NCBI GenBank assembly: GCA_963822145.1
Contig: CAWGGG010000004.1
Coordinates: forward strand, 1,789,092-1,853,091
Origin: UBA5072 sp963822145
GTDB taxonomy: Bacteria; Bacteroidota; Bacteroidia; Bacteroidales; UBA10428
Length of the DNA stretch: 64,000 nt
Direction: 5' to 3'
Shown: piece by piece, positions 44,761 through 53,541 of the stretch
How positions within the stretch are numbered: the stretch's first letter is position 1
Layout: each line of letters begins with the position of its first letter
The notes under the pieces: model-generated
Told to the model about the DNA's origin: nothing
Database searches by the model: none
Seen by the model: the letters and a program-made list of their open reading frames with translations, nothing else
Position numbers and translations under genes: made by a program

Positions 44761-45255
44761 TCATTTACTAGTCATATCTACAGTTTCAAAAAGTAGGTCA
44801 TTCCTAATATAAAACCTTCTTCCGCAAGTTGTTGTCATCGGACCTCCCTTGCAAAATGCTTCAACTTTAATAAAATTAATGCTTACGTTTTTTATTTTGT
44901 CAATTATTAAACAGTTTCCGTTTTCAAGATAGTAAGCTAAAGTATAAATACTATCATCTTGGTTATTCATGTAATTGGAAACATTGAGTATATCAAGATA
45001 GGATGAATCATGCATAGCTTTTGCCTTCATTGTTTCGTAACCACCCAAAATATTAAAAGGATAACCAAGAATGAAAGTATCAAAGGGTGTTTTAATGTTG
45101 TAATTCAAATCATCAAATAGCACCACTGATTTTTTAAAGATAACCGGATCAGCCGAAGACAATAAGTACACAACCTCACCATTAATCCCGCTCTTGTCCT
45201 TTTCACATCCATAATAAATGAAAACTAACAATAAACAGATAAGTATATTTCTCAT
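44761..45255 (-). CDS. Lipoprotein, unknown
   Basis: A 164-aa lipoprotein (LICLLLVFIYYGC). The mature part has no recognised domain; it ends with a Cys-rich patch (VEAFCKGGPMTTTCGRRFYI) that might form a disulphide. The cassette ends are the best example of extended complementarity in the array: GTTGGCTGTAAATT left and AATTTACAGCTAAC right. Confidence 0.72.
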   Translation of the reverse strand: MRNILICLLLVFIYYGCEKDKSGINGEVVYLLSSADPVIFKKSVVLFDDLNYNIKTPFDTFILGYPFNILGGYETMKAKAMHDSSYLDILNVSNYMNNQDDSIYTLAYYLENGNCLIIDKIKNVSINFIKVEAFCKGGPMTTTCGRRFYIRNDLLFETVDMTSK

Positions 45256-45328
45256 GTTTCAGATTCTTAGGTACAAATATTAAGATCATTAATAGACGTT
45301 AATGGTTGCGTAGGGTTTTAAAATTTAC

Positions 45329-45568
45329 AGCTAACGTCCGCGTGTATAGCCTGTCCCGACTTGTCGGGAAGCCGTTGCGTTGCAGAGGCGCTTTGTAGTC
45401 TAGGTAGCACGAAGTAACCAAATGAACAAACTTTCGCAACCGACCGAACCGACCGAAGGGAGCTCATGACCGAAGGAAATAATGGAGCTCATAGCATGCC
45501 CCGATCTCATCGGGGTAGCGAAGCAGAGTAAACCCGCAACCAGCAATGGATTATCCACGCTGTTAGGC
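45329..45568 (-). repeat. attC site, modules A+C (240 nt)
   Basis: Left core AGCTAAC, CGCGTGTATAGCC arm with A hairpin, no B, complete C; right arm GGATTATCCACG and right core GTTAGGC. Confidence 0.88.
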
Positions 45569-45581
45569 GCTGTTGAGTATA

Positions 45582-46199
45582 TTAATTTTTATATCCTATG
45601 AGGTAGTAACACTTTTTCTCTTTTGTATGCTCTATTGCTTCAATGGTTTTAAATCCTATTTTCCCCATCTCTTTAACTACATCATCAATGCTATGTTGGT
45701 GGAATATTGTTTTCCCCGCAGATTGCCTGATATCCTTGAAATACTCAGCATCTGCCATGAATATTATAACTTTACCATTTTGCTTTAGGATTGAATATAT
45801 CTTCTTCAATCGACTATGAATTTCGTCCCAAAAATAGATTACATTCAAAAAATAAATGCAATGAAAAGTATCATTTTCAAAACTATAATTATCGAAATCA
45901 GCATGTTGTAGAATAACTTTACCACGCTTTATATTTTCATGGTTCAATCTAAGAGCCTTCGAATACATTAGGCGAGAAAAATCAATTCCATAAAAAGTAC
46001 AATCATACTTCTTTGAATAATCATAAATACCCTTACCTAATCCATAACCAATTTCAAGAACGATGTCGTCCTTATGTAGTCTAAGCAAAGAATCCATTTC
46101 ATCATATTCTATTTGATTCTTTTTTAGATACTTGATGATATAACGGCCAAATAAACCACTCGGCTTTCTGAAATTCTTGTTTATGAGTTTTTGAAACAT
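45582..46199 (-). CDS. Class I SAM-dependent methyltransferase
   Basis: A 205-aa protein with motif I DIVLEIGYGLGKGIYDY, strand-two acidic residue in YGIDFSRLMYSKAL, and IYFLNVIYFWDEIHSRLKKI as motif IV/V. It belongs to the methyltransferase 11 group; the substrate is unknown. The C-terminal quarter (IDDVVKEMGKIGFKTIEAIE) has the usual beta-hairpin region. Ends: GTTAGGCGC left, GCGCCTAAC right, perfectly complementary over nine bases. Confidence 0.88.
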   Translation of the reverse strand: MFQKLINKNFRKPSGLFGRYIIKYLKKNQIEYDEMDSLLRLHKDDIVLEIGYGLGKGIYDYSKKYDCTFYGIDFSRLMYSKALRLNHENIKRGKVILQHADFDNYSFENDTFHCIYFLNVIYFWDEIHSRLKKIYSILKQNGKVIIFMADAEYFKDIRQSAGKTIFHQHSIDDVVKEMGKIGFKTIEAIEHTKEKKCYYLIGYKN

Positions 46200-46238
46200 A
46201 ATATCCCTCGAATAATCAATTCAATCGTTCTCCATTGC

Positions 46239-46478
46239 GCCTAACGTCCGCGTGTATAGCCTGTCCCGACTTGTCGGGAAGCCGTTGCGTGATCCGTGCG
46301 GTTTGCTATCTCGTTACCACAAGTTAACCAGGTTAAACAACTTACGCAACCGACCGAACCGACCGAAGGGAGCTCTTGACCGAAGGGAATAACGGAGCTC
46401 ACAGCTTGCCCCGATCTCATCGGGGTAGCGAAGCGAAGTAAACCCACTGCCAGCAATGGCTTATACACGCTGTTGTAA
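46239..46478 (-). repeat. attC site, modules A+C (240 nt)
   Basis: Left core GCCTAAC, CGCGTGTATAGCC arm, A hairpin, no B, complete C; right arm GGCTTATACACG and right core GTTGTAA. Confidence 0.88.
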
Positions 46479-46487
46479 TTCGTTTTA

Positions 46488-46733
46488 TTAATGTTTATTG
46501 ATTATTGATAGAAAAATAGCTAAAATAATTGATGTAAGCATTATGGTTATTTGAATTCGAGTTAGTCCTTTAAGTCCGCTTTTTATATTAGCTGAATATT
46601 TTTCATCATATAGTTCAATGTATGTAATATTTAGGGTTTTTCTAATTTGTCTAATTCGGATAAAATAAGCAACCATGGCAAAAACACCTCCAAGTATAAA
46701 TACAAGAACTGCGAAATAATCTGGATAATACAT
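46488..46733 (-). CDS. Small membrane protein, 81 aa
   Basis: An 81-aa protein with a helix near each end (YFAVLVFILGGVFAMVAYFI and IQITIMLTSIILAIFLSI) joined by a basic soluble loop (RIRQIRKTLNITYIELYDEK). No family recognised. Cassette ends: GTTGTAATTC left and GGTTTACAAT right, partly complementary. As it fills a complete cassette by itself, it is very probably a real gene. Confidence 0.7.
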   Translation of the reverse strand: MYYPDYFAVLVFILGGVFAMVAYFIRIRQIRKTLNITYIELYDEKYSANIKSGLKGLTRIQITIMLTSIILAIFLSIINKH

Positions 46734-46755
46734 CTGATGGTCTCTTTAAAATGGT

Positions 46756-46883
46756 TTACAATGCTTGCCGGTATAAGCTGTTGTCTGTTTTAGAGCGCTA
46801 TGTGGTCGGATTAGCAGGACAAAACAATATGAATCGACTATCGCAAACCCACAACCAGCAATAGCTTATACCGGCTGTTAGCA
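46756..46883 (-). repeat. attC site, plain backbone (128 nt)
   Basis: Left core TTACAAT, arm TTGCCGGTATAAGC; right arm AGCTTATACCGGCT and right core GTTAGCA. No modules. The inner arms have CCGGTATAAG instead of CGTGTATAAG, with both arms changed together. Confidence 0.82.
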
Positions 46884-46898
46884 GTTTGTGCTTATCCA

Positions 46899-47441
46899 TT
46901 AATAATCTCGTGGGTCATCTTCAACTATTGCATAGTGGTAATTATCGATCCATTTTCCTCTTATAGGAAGGATTTTTCTTCTTAATCCTTCTTGTCTCAT
47001 GCCTGATTTTTCTAAAACCTTTATAGATCTTAAATTTTCAGTAGCAACACCGGCCTCTACTTTATGTAAATGGAAATTTTCAAATCCAGATTTAATTAAT
47101 GTTCTTGCAACCTCAGTCGCATATCCTTTTCCCCAATGTGATGGTAATAATTTATAGTATATTTCTCCTAACTTGAATTTATCATTAGAAAGCCTTAATC
47201 CAGCTAATCCAATGAAAGCCTCAGATTCTTTCAAAACAATCTTCCATGTATAGGATTTTCTGGGTTCTTCAATTTGAGCATTTATCAAAGGGCCAATGAT
47301 TTCTTTAGTGTCTTCAATACTTTTAGGTATTCCAAGCGTATTATACTCATCAACCTCAGGAAATGAATGGAGACTGTGTATATCCATTAAATCATTCCAG
47401 CTTATTTCTGTTAATTTTAATCTTGCAGATTCTATATCCAT
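46899..47441 (-). CDS. GNAT-family N-acetyltransferase (RimJ/RimL type)
   Basis: A 180-aa acetyltransferase: MDIESARLKLTEISWNDLMD at the start, then FIGLAGLRLSNDKFKLGEIY, YKLLPSHWGKGYATEVARTL with the acetyl-CoA loop (HWGKGYATE) and HKVEAGVATENLRSIKVLEK SGM. This subgroup modifies protein N-termini or small amines; the substrate is unknown. The cassette ends GTTAGCAGTTTG and AACTGCTAAC match. Confidence 0.92.
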   Translation of the reverse strand: MDIESARLKLTEISWNDLMDIHSLHSFPEVDEYNTLGIPKSIEDTKEIIGPLINAQIEEPRKSYTWKIVLKESEAFIGLAGLRLSNDKFKLGEIYYKLLPSHWGKGYATEVARTLIKSGFENFHLHKVEAGVATENLRSIKVLEKSGMRQEGLRRKILPIRGKWIDNYHYAIVEDDPRDY

Positions 47442-47461
47442 GGAGTTTATTTTAGCATAAC

Positions 47462-47588
47462 TGCTAACGCTCGTATGTATGAGCTGTTGCGTTACAAAAG
47501 TGCTTTGCTGTCAAGTTGCCACAAGGCAACCAAATTAGTTACCCCTCGCAAACCCAAGACAAGCAATGGCTTATACACGTTGTTAACG
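47462..47588 (-). repeat. attC site, plain backbone (127 nt)
   Basis: Left core TGCTAAC, arm CTCGTATGTATGAGC; right arm GGCTTATACACGTT and right core GTTAACG. The right core provides the stop codon of the gene to its right. Confidence 0.85.
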
Positions 47589-48011
47589 ACTGGCTGATTG
47601 TAATTTTAAATTATATAATTGTTTTTCATTTCCTTCTCCTTTCCAGAACAAAATACTATCATAGGCAGTATGAATAACAAAAGTTCCAGATAATAAAATG
47701 TTTGAATCACATTGTAACTCAGACAGCGGATATTCAGAAAATTCAAAAACTATTTCTGCATCAATAATTCTATAAATCCCTTTAACAATACAAGGAAATT
47801 TCTGTGAACCTAATGGTAACCCACCTGAAGGTCGCTCAAAAAACGAGTCCACTTTAAATGAAATTGCTTCCCAAATAGTGTCATTTAAATAGGCACAATA
47901 ACCTTCATAATATCCTTCAGTAATGTTTATTCGTCCATTGTCATCTTTTTGACAACTGGTTAAAATGACAACAATGAAAATTGCTATCTTAATTAGTAAT
48001 TGATTATCCAT
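47583..48011 (-). CDS. Lipoprotein, unknown
   Basis: A 142-aa lipoprotein (FIVVILTSCQKDD). The mature part alternates strands (EGYYEGYCAYLNDTIWEAIS, GIYRIIDAEIVFEFSEYPL) and may be a small beta-barrel or sandwich. No family recognised. The stop TAA lies in the attC core (GTTAAC). Cassette ends: GTTAACGACTGG left, CTTGTCGCTTAC right. Confidence 0.7.
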   Translation of the reverse strand: MDNQLLIKIAIFIVVILTSCQKDDNGRINITEGYYEGYCAYLNDTIWEAISFKVDSFFERPSGGLPLGSQKFPCIVKGIYRIIDAEIVFEFSEYPLSELQCDSNILLSGTFVIHTAYDSILFWKGEGNEKQLYNLKLQSASR

Positions 48012-48045
48012 AATACTATCAATTTAGTCTTCATTTTCAGCTTGT

Positions 48046-48193
48046 CGCTTACGCCAGCGTGTATAGCCTGTCCCGACTTGTCGGGAAGCCGTTGCGTTTT
48101 CAAAGCGCTATATTGTCAAGGTAGCACAACGTAATCAAGAGAACAAACTTGAGTGAACCCACAGCCAGCAATGGTTTATACCTGCTGTTGGCA
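48046..48193 (-). repeat. attC site, module A (148 nt)
   Basis: Left core CGCTTAC, then GCCAGCGTGTATAGCC with A hairpin; right arm GGTTTATACCTG and right core GTTGGCA. Confidence 0.85.
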
Positions 48194-48201
48194 GCTAGCC
48201 A

Positions 48202-48693
48202 TTATTTGAGATCCAATATTTTATTATCTGCTTCTAATTGTTCAATCAAATGTTGATCATTTCTGTTATCCTCAGTCTGATCTGGGCATAATCCATAAAC
48301 TAACCTTATTATCATTTCATTATTGCTGCCAATTACTGGATCTACTAAATAACCACATGGGGTACTTGATGAGTAGAAGGGGAAAAACAATCCACTATAT
48401 ATTGTTATTCCATTTACTTCAAGAGAAAACGGCATTCCTCCCGCCCTATAGAAATAACTATTTATTTGATCCGATGCACTTTGAGTTAGTAGAAAAGCAT
48501 ATTTGATTGAATCATAACCCAATATATCATTGTAGCTTATTTTACTATGCAAAATTTCCTGATCATTAACATTATTCATTGCTTGATATAAAATTGACAC
48601 TGGGTCTAGTGTATTCTCCTCTTGACCATCATGTGAACAATTAAAGGAGAACAAATTTATCAACAAGAGCAATGATAATCTGATTCTTTTCAT
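48202..48693 (-). CDS. Lipoprotein, unknown
   Basis: A 163-aa lipoprotein (LLLLINLFSFNCSHDG). The body carries no recognised domain; segments such as FSLEVNGITIYSGLFFPFYS and PVIGSNNEMIIRLVYGLCPD look like strands. Complete cassette with complementary ends: GTTGGCAGCTAG left, CTTGCTGCCAAC right. Confidence 0.7.
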   Translation of the reverse strand: MKRIRLSLLLLINLFSFNCSHDGQEENTLDPVSILYQAMNNVNDQEILHSKISYNDILGYDSIKYAFLLTQSASDQINSYFYRAGGMPFSLEVNGITIYSGLFFPFYSSSTPCGYLVDPVIGSNNEMIIRLVYGLCPDQTEDNRNDQHLIEQLEADNKILDLK

Positions 48694-48769
48694 TGTTCTG
48701 AAGTGTAACTATTTAAGATGAAAAAAGACTTTTCTTGGTGGCGTCGACTCTTACTTCAATCTGGCTTGC

Positions 48770-49072
48770 TGCCAACGTCCGCGCTTATAGCCTGTCCCGA
48801 CTTGTCGGGAAGCCGTTGCGCCTGCCTGCACGCTGTCGCTGAAGCTTTAGCGTTGGCGCCGGTAGCTTTATACGGAGGCGGGTTGCCAATGCGCACTCTT
48901 ATCTAGTTACCACGAGGCTGTAAAGAGAACAAACCTTCGCAACCGATCGAACCGACCGAAGGGAGCTCATGACCGAAGGGAATACCGGAGCTCACAGCTT
49001 GCCCCGATCTCATCGGGGGTAGCGAAGCGGAGTAAACCCGCTGCCAGCAATGGCTTATACACGCTTTTAGTG
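48770..49072 (-). repeat. attC site, modules A+B+C (303 nt)
   Basis: Left core TGCCAAC, CGCGCTTATAGCC arm, A, B and C complete with one extra G in the C hairpin (ATCGGGGG); right arm GGCTTATACACG and right core TTTAGTG. Confidence 0.87.
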
Positions 49073-49570
49073 TAGGTTTTTTTCATTGATCAATCGTTTA
49101 ACTTCTTCAATCGGAATGCCAGTATGTTTAGAAATTGCTTCGATTGCTAATCCTTGCCTGAAATACCTTCCTACAAACTGTTTCATTGATTCCCCTATTT
49201 CAATCAAGTGATTATCCGGATCAAAGATTCTTATGGTTTGTTGTCCCCAGGATTCTTCATGAATTTCATGCAAAAACCTAACCTTTTTATTTTTCAATAT
49301 TGAATAAATTTGAGATAAATTTTCAGTTTCAAAGTACAATTCAAAACGGTTTACTGAATTATCATTTATCTTATTTATTCCAAGTTTTGATGGTATTATA
49401 TGGGTGTCTTGAATCTCCCAGATTGCAAATCCGTTTTTAAATATTACATTTTTACCCAAATCCAAATCAATGGATAATCCTAAAACATCCAAATAAAAAT
49501 GCTTTGAAATCTCAATATCTCTTACAAATAAAGCGGTAGAACAGTTTTTTATATCCATTGATAAAATCAT
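49067..49570 (-). CDS. VOC-family protein with C-terminal helical extension
   Basis: A 167-aa protein: the first 125 residues are a VOC domain (TALFVRDIEISKHFYLDVLG, FELYFETENLSQIYSILKNK, TIRIFDPDNHLIEIGE). The last 40 residues (FRQGLAIEAISKHTGIPIEE VKR) form a short helical tail that looks like a helix-turn-helix or docking element and is uncommon for VOC proteins. Start at codon 1 or the ATG at 49558. The stop TAA is formed by the attC core. Ends: TTTAGTGTAGG left, TTTACGCTAG right. Confidence 0.8.
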   Translation of the reverse strand: MILSMDIKNCSTALFVRDIEISKHFYLDVLGLSIDLDLGKNVIFKNGFAIWEIQDTHIIPSKLGINKINDNSVNRFELYFETENLSQIYSILKNKKVRFLHEIHEESWGQQTIRIFDPDNHLIEIGESMKQFVGRYFRQGLAIEAISKHTGIPIEEVKRLINEKNLH

Positions 49571-49598
49571 TTATATAAGTCTGTCATATAAAAATTTA

Positions 49599-49725
49599 CG
49601 CTAGCGTCCGCAGGTATGTAACGTTGCGTGGTCAAAGCGTTTTGTTGTCCAGTTAGTACAAGGCAACCAAATGAACCAACATTCGCAAATCCTCTGCCAG
49701 CAATGGTTTATACCTGCTGTTGGGC
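49599..49725 (-). repeat. attC site, plain backbone (127 nt)
   Basis: Left core CGCTAGC, arm CCGCAGGTATG; right arm GGTTTATACCTGCT and right core GTTGGGC. The arms have GCAGGTAT/ATACCTGC in place of GCGTGTAT/ATACACGC, again changed on both sides. Confidence 0.83.
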
Positions 49726-49809
49726 GCAGTAATTAATTAGTGAACATAAGAAGAATCTGTACAAGCTTCAATTGATAAGGATTTAATAATTAGATGAGCA
49801 AATGTTTAA

Positions 49810-50880
49810 TTATTGTGTATTTAAAAAACCTTTAATATGATATATCTTATCCCACGTTTGATAAACCGAAAAATATATTTCATCCGAATTTGGCAAATAA
49901 ATGACCGACCATGTTGTTCCTTCTTGAGAAACATCCTTCAGTATGTGCATACCTTCGTTCCAACTGACATTGCCATTACTTTTATCAAGTAAAGTCGATA
50001 TGGTATTATACCTCCAACATTTTTCCTGTAGCTGTGCTTCAGGTACATTGTATATCATTTTGTTAGTCATCACCTGCCACTTTCTGTTAGGATAACTCTT
50101 TTTCCATTCATTATCGTGATATTCCAAAATAACAGATTTGCCAGAAGCATCACTGACTAAAAAATGGCAATTGATTTCTGTTGGAGTAATGTCAAAAGGA
50201 ATGACATTCTGTACTAACTTAACCGCTTCATCAACGGTTCTGGATTGATCAAGAAGTTTCCGAACAATATAACCTATAAATAATGATTCTTTGTTTTTAT
50301 CAGGGGATACCTTAACCGAATTTATACCTGTTACCATGGCACATAGACCATGCTCATTCATTCCATCATAGGCATAGAAGGGTGCAACCAGTAGTTTTTC
50401 ACCCATAGGAGTCTTCGCCATTTTGTCAAGACCAACATTTAGGGGGAAACCCATATCAATAGCTCTTAAAAATGATACCGATGCATAGCCGTTATCTGGT
50501 TTGTAATAACTTACGATGATCGAACCGACGTTTTGGTTATCCCAGTTTCGTCCTATAACAACTCCATTATCCGTAATAGTCGAGAATATGCTACAAAAGC
50601 GCCATGTTTGTTCAATCCAGGGATGATCAATTAATTTTTGATTTTCCTTTTGGAACAGTTCATCCAGGTTTCCATAATGCGTTATCAAATAAAGTCCGCC
50701 TGTAGCATATTGTTCGCTTATATCGCGCACTTTTACAAGACTCATAAGAGTTTTAGCATTGTCCGTATCGGTTCCGGTAATCTGAGCAAAATTTACATTA
50801 ATGATTTGTTCCTGAGGGAAAGTAGGGGAGGTCAAATAAAACAGAAACATTAAGCTTGTTAATACAAATATCTTTTTCAT
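49810..50880 (-). CDS. Secreted C45/choloylglycine-hydrolase-like Ntn hydrolase
   Basis: A 356-aa protein with a signal peptide (IFVLTSLMFLFYLTSPTFPQ). The block RFCSIFSTITDNGVVIGRNW places the probable nucleophile at Cys96, followed by a conserved Arg-Asn-Trp-Asp; later blocks YDGMNEHGLCAMVTGIN and NCHFLVSDASGKSVILEYHD fit the linear-amide C-N hydrolase superfamily (penicillin acylase, bile salt hydrolase and C45 types). It probably cleaves an amide bond in a secreted or periplasmic compound. No processed N-terminus directly before the Cys is evident. Left core GTTGGGCGCAG; the right cassette end is weak. Confidence 0.85.
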   Translation of the reverse strand: MKKIFVLTSLMFLFYLTSPTFPQEQIINVNFAQITGTDTDNAKTLMSLVKVRDISEQYATGGLYLITHYGNLDELFQKENQKLIDHPWIEQTWRFCSIFSTITDNGVVIGRNWDNQNVGSIIVSYYKPDNGYASVSFLRAIDMGFPLNVGLDKMAKTPMGEKLLVAPFYAYDGMNEHGLCAMVTGINSVKVSPDKNKESLFIGYIVRKLLDQSRTVDEAVKLVQNVIPFDITPTEINCHFLVSDASGKSVILEYHDNEWKKSYPNRKWQVMTNKMIYNVPEAQLQEKCWRYNTISTLLDKSNGNVSWNEGMHILKDVSQEGTTWSVIYLPNSDEIYFSVYQTWDKIYHIKGFLNTQ

Positions 50881-50953
50881 AGCTGTTCCCTTAATAAATG
50901 TATTTTAAAGACGCTCATCTTTTTAGGATGCTGCAGAATTGCTATAAATATTT

Positions 50954-51081
50954 ACTAAAGTTGGCGGTATGAAACGTAGCGGAAATCGGAACTTTACTAT
51001 TTCAAACTCCTCGAATCTTGAAGCGAGACGAACTGACTCAAAATCCATTTAACCCGCTGTGTTTTATACCGCATGTTATAG
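50954..51081 (-). repeat. Divergent attC site, F2-like arms (128 nt)
   Basis: Left core ACTAAAG, arm TTGGCGGTATG; right arm TTTATACCGCAT and right core GTTATAG. The interior (CGAATCTTGAAGCGAGACGA) differs from both main lineages. Confidence 0.65.
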
Positions 51082-51102
51082 CCAGTGCTTTATTAAAAAT
51101 AT

Positions 51103-52155
51103 TTAGTAACATTTGTCTAATTTAAAAATCAAATACCTTGGATTTCCATTGATAATGCTACTAAGATTCCATTTATTTTTTTCGATTATGCTTTTCAAAC
51201 CATCAATACCAAGAAATCTTGGCTTAATAGATGTCGATATTTTTAGGGCGGCAATGGCACCTCGATCAATTGTTTCAATATCATGCATTATTGAACCTGC
51301 TATAATTATATCTGAAGCTGAATTCTCATGGATTGTTTTAAGATTTTGAAATATCACTTCATCTGAACAATATTCAAAAAGTCCACCTTCGGATGAGCAT
51401 ATTTGTAACCATTCATTTCTTTCTGAAAGCAATTCTTCGAGTTTTTGAGTATTATTCCAATCATAGTGAATATGATTAAATGATACATCCATATTGTAAA
51501 AACGTCCTCCAGGTGCTTTTAATGCAGCAATACATCTATCTGCAAAAGCCGGTCCGAATCTATCTATATCCAAAACATTAATTTCAATTTTTCTGTTTCG
51601 CAACAATGAAGGATTCATTTGTTGAATTAGAAAAAGTGCATTAATGCTGTCACTTGCAGCCCCTCCGGCAATGTTTATAAAGCAAAGATTTCTATCATGC
51701 GATTCTGTTAGTAACGGAATTAATGCCTCTGCCTGAATCTTACTTATATCCCTCACTCGCATTCTCAAAACTATTCCGCCAATTCCTCTAGATGAAAGTC
51801 TGTCAAAGAATCGTTTCTTACCTTTACCAATAAGATTCGGCCCAAGTTTGAGCATTAAGGTGCTAATACCTGTCAAATATTCATTAGCGTTACTTTCTTG
51901 AAGTAATTCGGACATGATAAAAGATCGTTTTGAAAAAAAACTCTTTATAAAAGCAGGCATATTATTGAATTTTTCCGCATTCTTATCTGCTGTTTTTTCA
52001 ACTTTCGAAAGTATTTCTTTTAATTTGGTTTCATCTATACTTGATATAAAAAGAGGATGGGTTATATCAAGAACAGCTAATTCAATTCCATTTGTTGTAA
52101 TCGCATAGGATAATTCAGGAATCTTGTTTTTTATAAGGTACAATTCGCTTTTCAT
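51103..52155 (-). CDS. Probable SAM-binding methyltransferase-like protein, 350 aa
   Basis: A 350-aa cytoplasmic protein. The central part has a Rossmann-type arrangement: NLCFINIAGGAASDSINALF could be motif I, KIEINVLDIDRFGPAFADRC the strand-two acidic residue, and ASDIIIAGSIMHDIETID a later strand. The N-terminal 140 residues (ELSYAITTNGIELAVLDITH) are helical and unassigned. I infer a class I methyltransferase relative but the GxGxG loop is not canonical. Cassette ends match over 12 or more bases: GTTATAGCCAGTGC left, GCATTGGTTATAAC right. Confidence 0.6.
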   Translation of the reverse strand: MKSELYLIKNKIPELSYAITTNGIELAVLDITHPLFISSIDETKLKEILSKVEKTADKNAEKFNNMPAFIKSFFSKRSFIMSELLQESNANEYLTGISTLMLKLGPNLIGKGKKRFFDRLSSRGIGGIVLRMRVRDISKIQAEALIPLLTESHDRNLCFINIAGGAASDSINALFLIQQMNPSLLRNRKIEINVLDIDRFGPAFADRCIAALKAPGGRFYNMDVSFNHIHYDWNNTQKLEELLSERNEWLQICSSEGGLFEYCSDEVIFQNLKTIHENSASDIIIAGSIMHDIETIDRGAIAALKISTSIKPRFLGIDGLKSIIEKNKWNLSSIINGNPRYLIFKLDKCY

Positions 52156-52218
52156 AAAAATCCTCCTTTTTTGATTTTTTTTATTTTAACACCAGAGCAT
52201 ATCCATTTTCAGCATTGG

Positions 52219-52406
52219 TTATAACGCCCGAGTGTGTGAGCCGTTGCGCCTGTCCGCACGCTGTCGATGAAGCTTTAGCCTAGGCGCCCGAAGCTTTATG
52301 CGGAGGCGGGTTGCCAATGCGCTTACTTATCTAGGTATACCAAGGTAACCAAAAGTAACGACCTACGCAAACCGTTGCCAGCAATGGCTTATACACGCTG
52401 TTGTGA
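52219..52406 (-). repeat. attC site, module B only (188 nt)
   Basis: Left core TTATAAC, arm GAGTGTGTGAGCC without the A hairpin, B module present, no C; right arm GGCTTATACACG and right core GTTGTGA. The only B-without-A site in the window. Confidence 0.86.
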
Positions 52407-52687
52407 ATACTTTTATTTCCTGTTTTTGGTTCTTTGTGGTTGCCGATTCAAGCGTTTTAATCTTGTGCCCTGTTCTGGTTTTTTCCTCTTTTGTCAGCCA
52501 CACAAAAGAGGAACAGAAAAAGTCTCCACGAACGAAAAAATCGGGCTCGCCCTTGTCGCACAGGGCCTGCGCTAACTAAGGCCGTGCGCCCCGATTTTCT
52601 GCGCCGTTCGTGGACAACCCACCACACTCGGCGACTATTCTTATATTCCTCATGGTAGCGATAGGATCTGGTTTCTTAAAAAATTAT
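52407..52687. other. Gene-less cassette with strong inverted repeats
   Basis: This stretch between two attC sites has matching cassette ends (GTTGTGAATA, TATTCACAAC) but no credible reading frame. It holds a 10-bp inverted repeat with a 7-nt loop (CCTCTTTTGT at 52485, ACAAAAGAGG at 52502) and a larger interrupted one (CCACGAACG at 52526 with CGTTCGTGG at 52605; AAAATCGGG at 52537 with CCCGATTTT at 52590). It might encode a structured RNA or carry a promoter or terminator. Confidence 0.55.
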
Positions 52688-52822
52688 TCACAACGGTTGG
52701 CGGTATGGCCAGTAGGGGATTGCGGGCGATGTCTTATCAAGTTACACGAAAAGTTAAAGCGGGTTACAAACCTTCCCATACCACTGAGAGTAAACCCTTA
52801 TTGGCTATACCGCTTGTTAGCC
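52688..52822 (-). repeat. attC site, F2 lineage (135 nt)
   Basis: Left core TCACAAC, arm GTTGGCGGTATGGCC; interior CAAGTTACACGAAAAGTTAA; right arm TTGGCTATACCGCTT and right core GTTAGCC. It lacks the 20-nt F2 insertion. Confidence 0.83.
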
Positions 52823-52832
52823 GCTGGCATTT

Positions 52833-53330
52833 TTATTTAGAATCTAACAAGTCATTCAAATTAATTATTTTACTGCCATTTTTTTTGTAATAATTCAGCA
52901 TTTCGTCAATTTTCCTTTTATCATAACTCGTAATACAATCTGATAAGACTGTAACTTTATAGTTTTCCTTGCACATATTAAATACGGTTGATTTCACGCA
53001 GGCAATTGCGTCTGCTCCTGTGATGTAAAATTCGCTTATTTCATTTTTCTTGATAAAGTCAGCAAAATCTTCGCTAGTCAATGCGTTGCCTTTTGATTTT
53101 TCAAAAATGTTTTTGGAAACTATTTTCATGTCCGAAACTAATTCAGACCCAAGAGTATTAGGTTTGAAAGTCCTTGTACCGTCAGATAAGTTATAATGCC
53201 TTATGTAAACGACATGAATTTCATTTTCCACTGCCCAGTCTATTGACCGATTAACATTGTCAATGATTTCTTTGTAGTTTTTAGTAATGTCATTTTGAAT
53301 GTCAATTACCACTAAAGACTTTTTCTGCAT
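52833..53330 (-). CDS. Isochorismatase-like cysteine hydrolase
   Basis: A 165-aa protein with the catalytic set of the isochorismatase superfamily: Asp10 in LVVIDIQNDI, a Lys near residue 80 in FEKSKGNAL and Cys111 in ITGADAIACVKSTV. Members hydrolyse amides or enol ethers such as nicotinamide or isochorismate; the substrate here is unknown. A second, distinct member lies at 62581-63156. Cassette ends match: GTTAGCCGCTGG left, TTGCGGCTAAC right. Confidence 0.88.
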   Translation of the reverse strand: MQKKSLVVIDIQNDITKNYKEIIDNVNRSIDWAVENEIHVVYIRHYNLSDGTRTFKPNTLGSELVSDMKIVSKNIFEKSKGNALTSEDFADFIKKNEISEFYITGADAIACVKSTVFNMCKENYKVTVLSDCITSYDKRKIDEMLNYYKKNGSKIINLNDLLDSK

Positions 53331-53409
53331 GGGATTTCCTTCTTTTATTTTTATGTTTTACTTCAATTTTCTATTTCATTGTCCATCGCACTGTCGCCTA
53401 TTCGCTTGC

Positions 53410-53536
53410 GGCTAACGTCCGCAGGTATGAACCGTTGCGACTTCAGGGCGCTTCATTGTTTAGGTAGCACAAGGCAACCAAGTGAACTGACATTAGCAAA
53501 CAAGCTGCCAGCAATGGTTTATACCTGTTATTAGGC
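53410..53536 (-). repeat. attC site, plain backbone (127 nt)
   Basis: Left core GGCTAAC, arm CCGCAGGTATGAACC; right arm GGTTTATACCTG and right core ATTAGGC (GTT mutated to ATT). Confidence 0.82.
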
Positions 53537-53541
53537 GTAGG

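Noticed and set aside
29301..49072. CRISPR array
   Set aside because: Repeats are 70-330 nt, non-identical, and separated by whole genes rather than short spacers.
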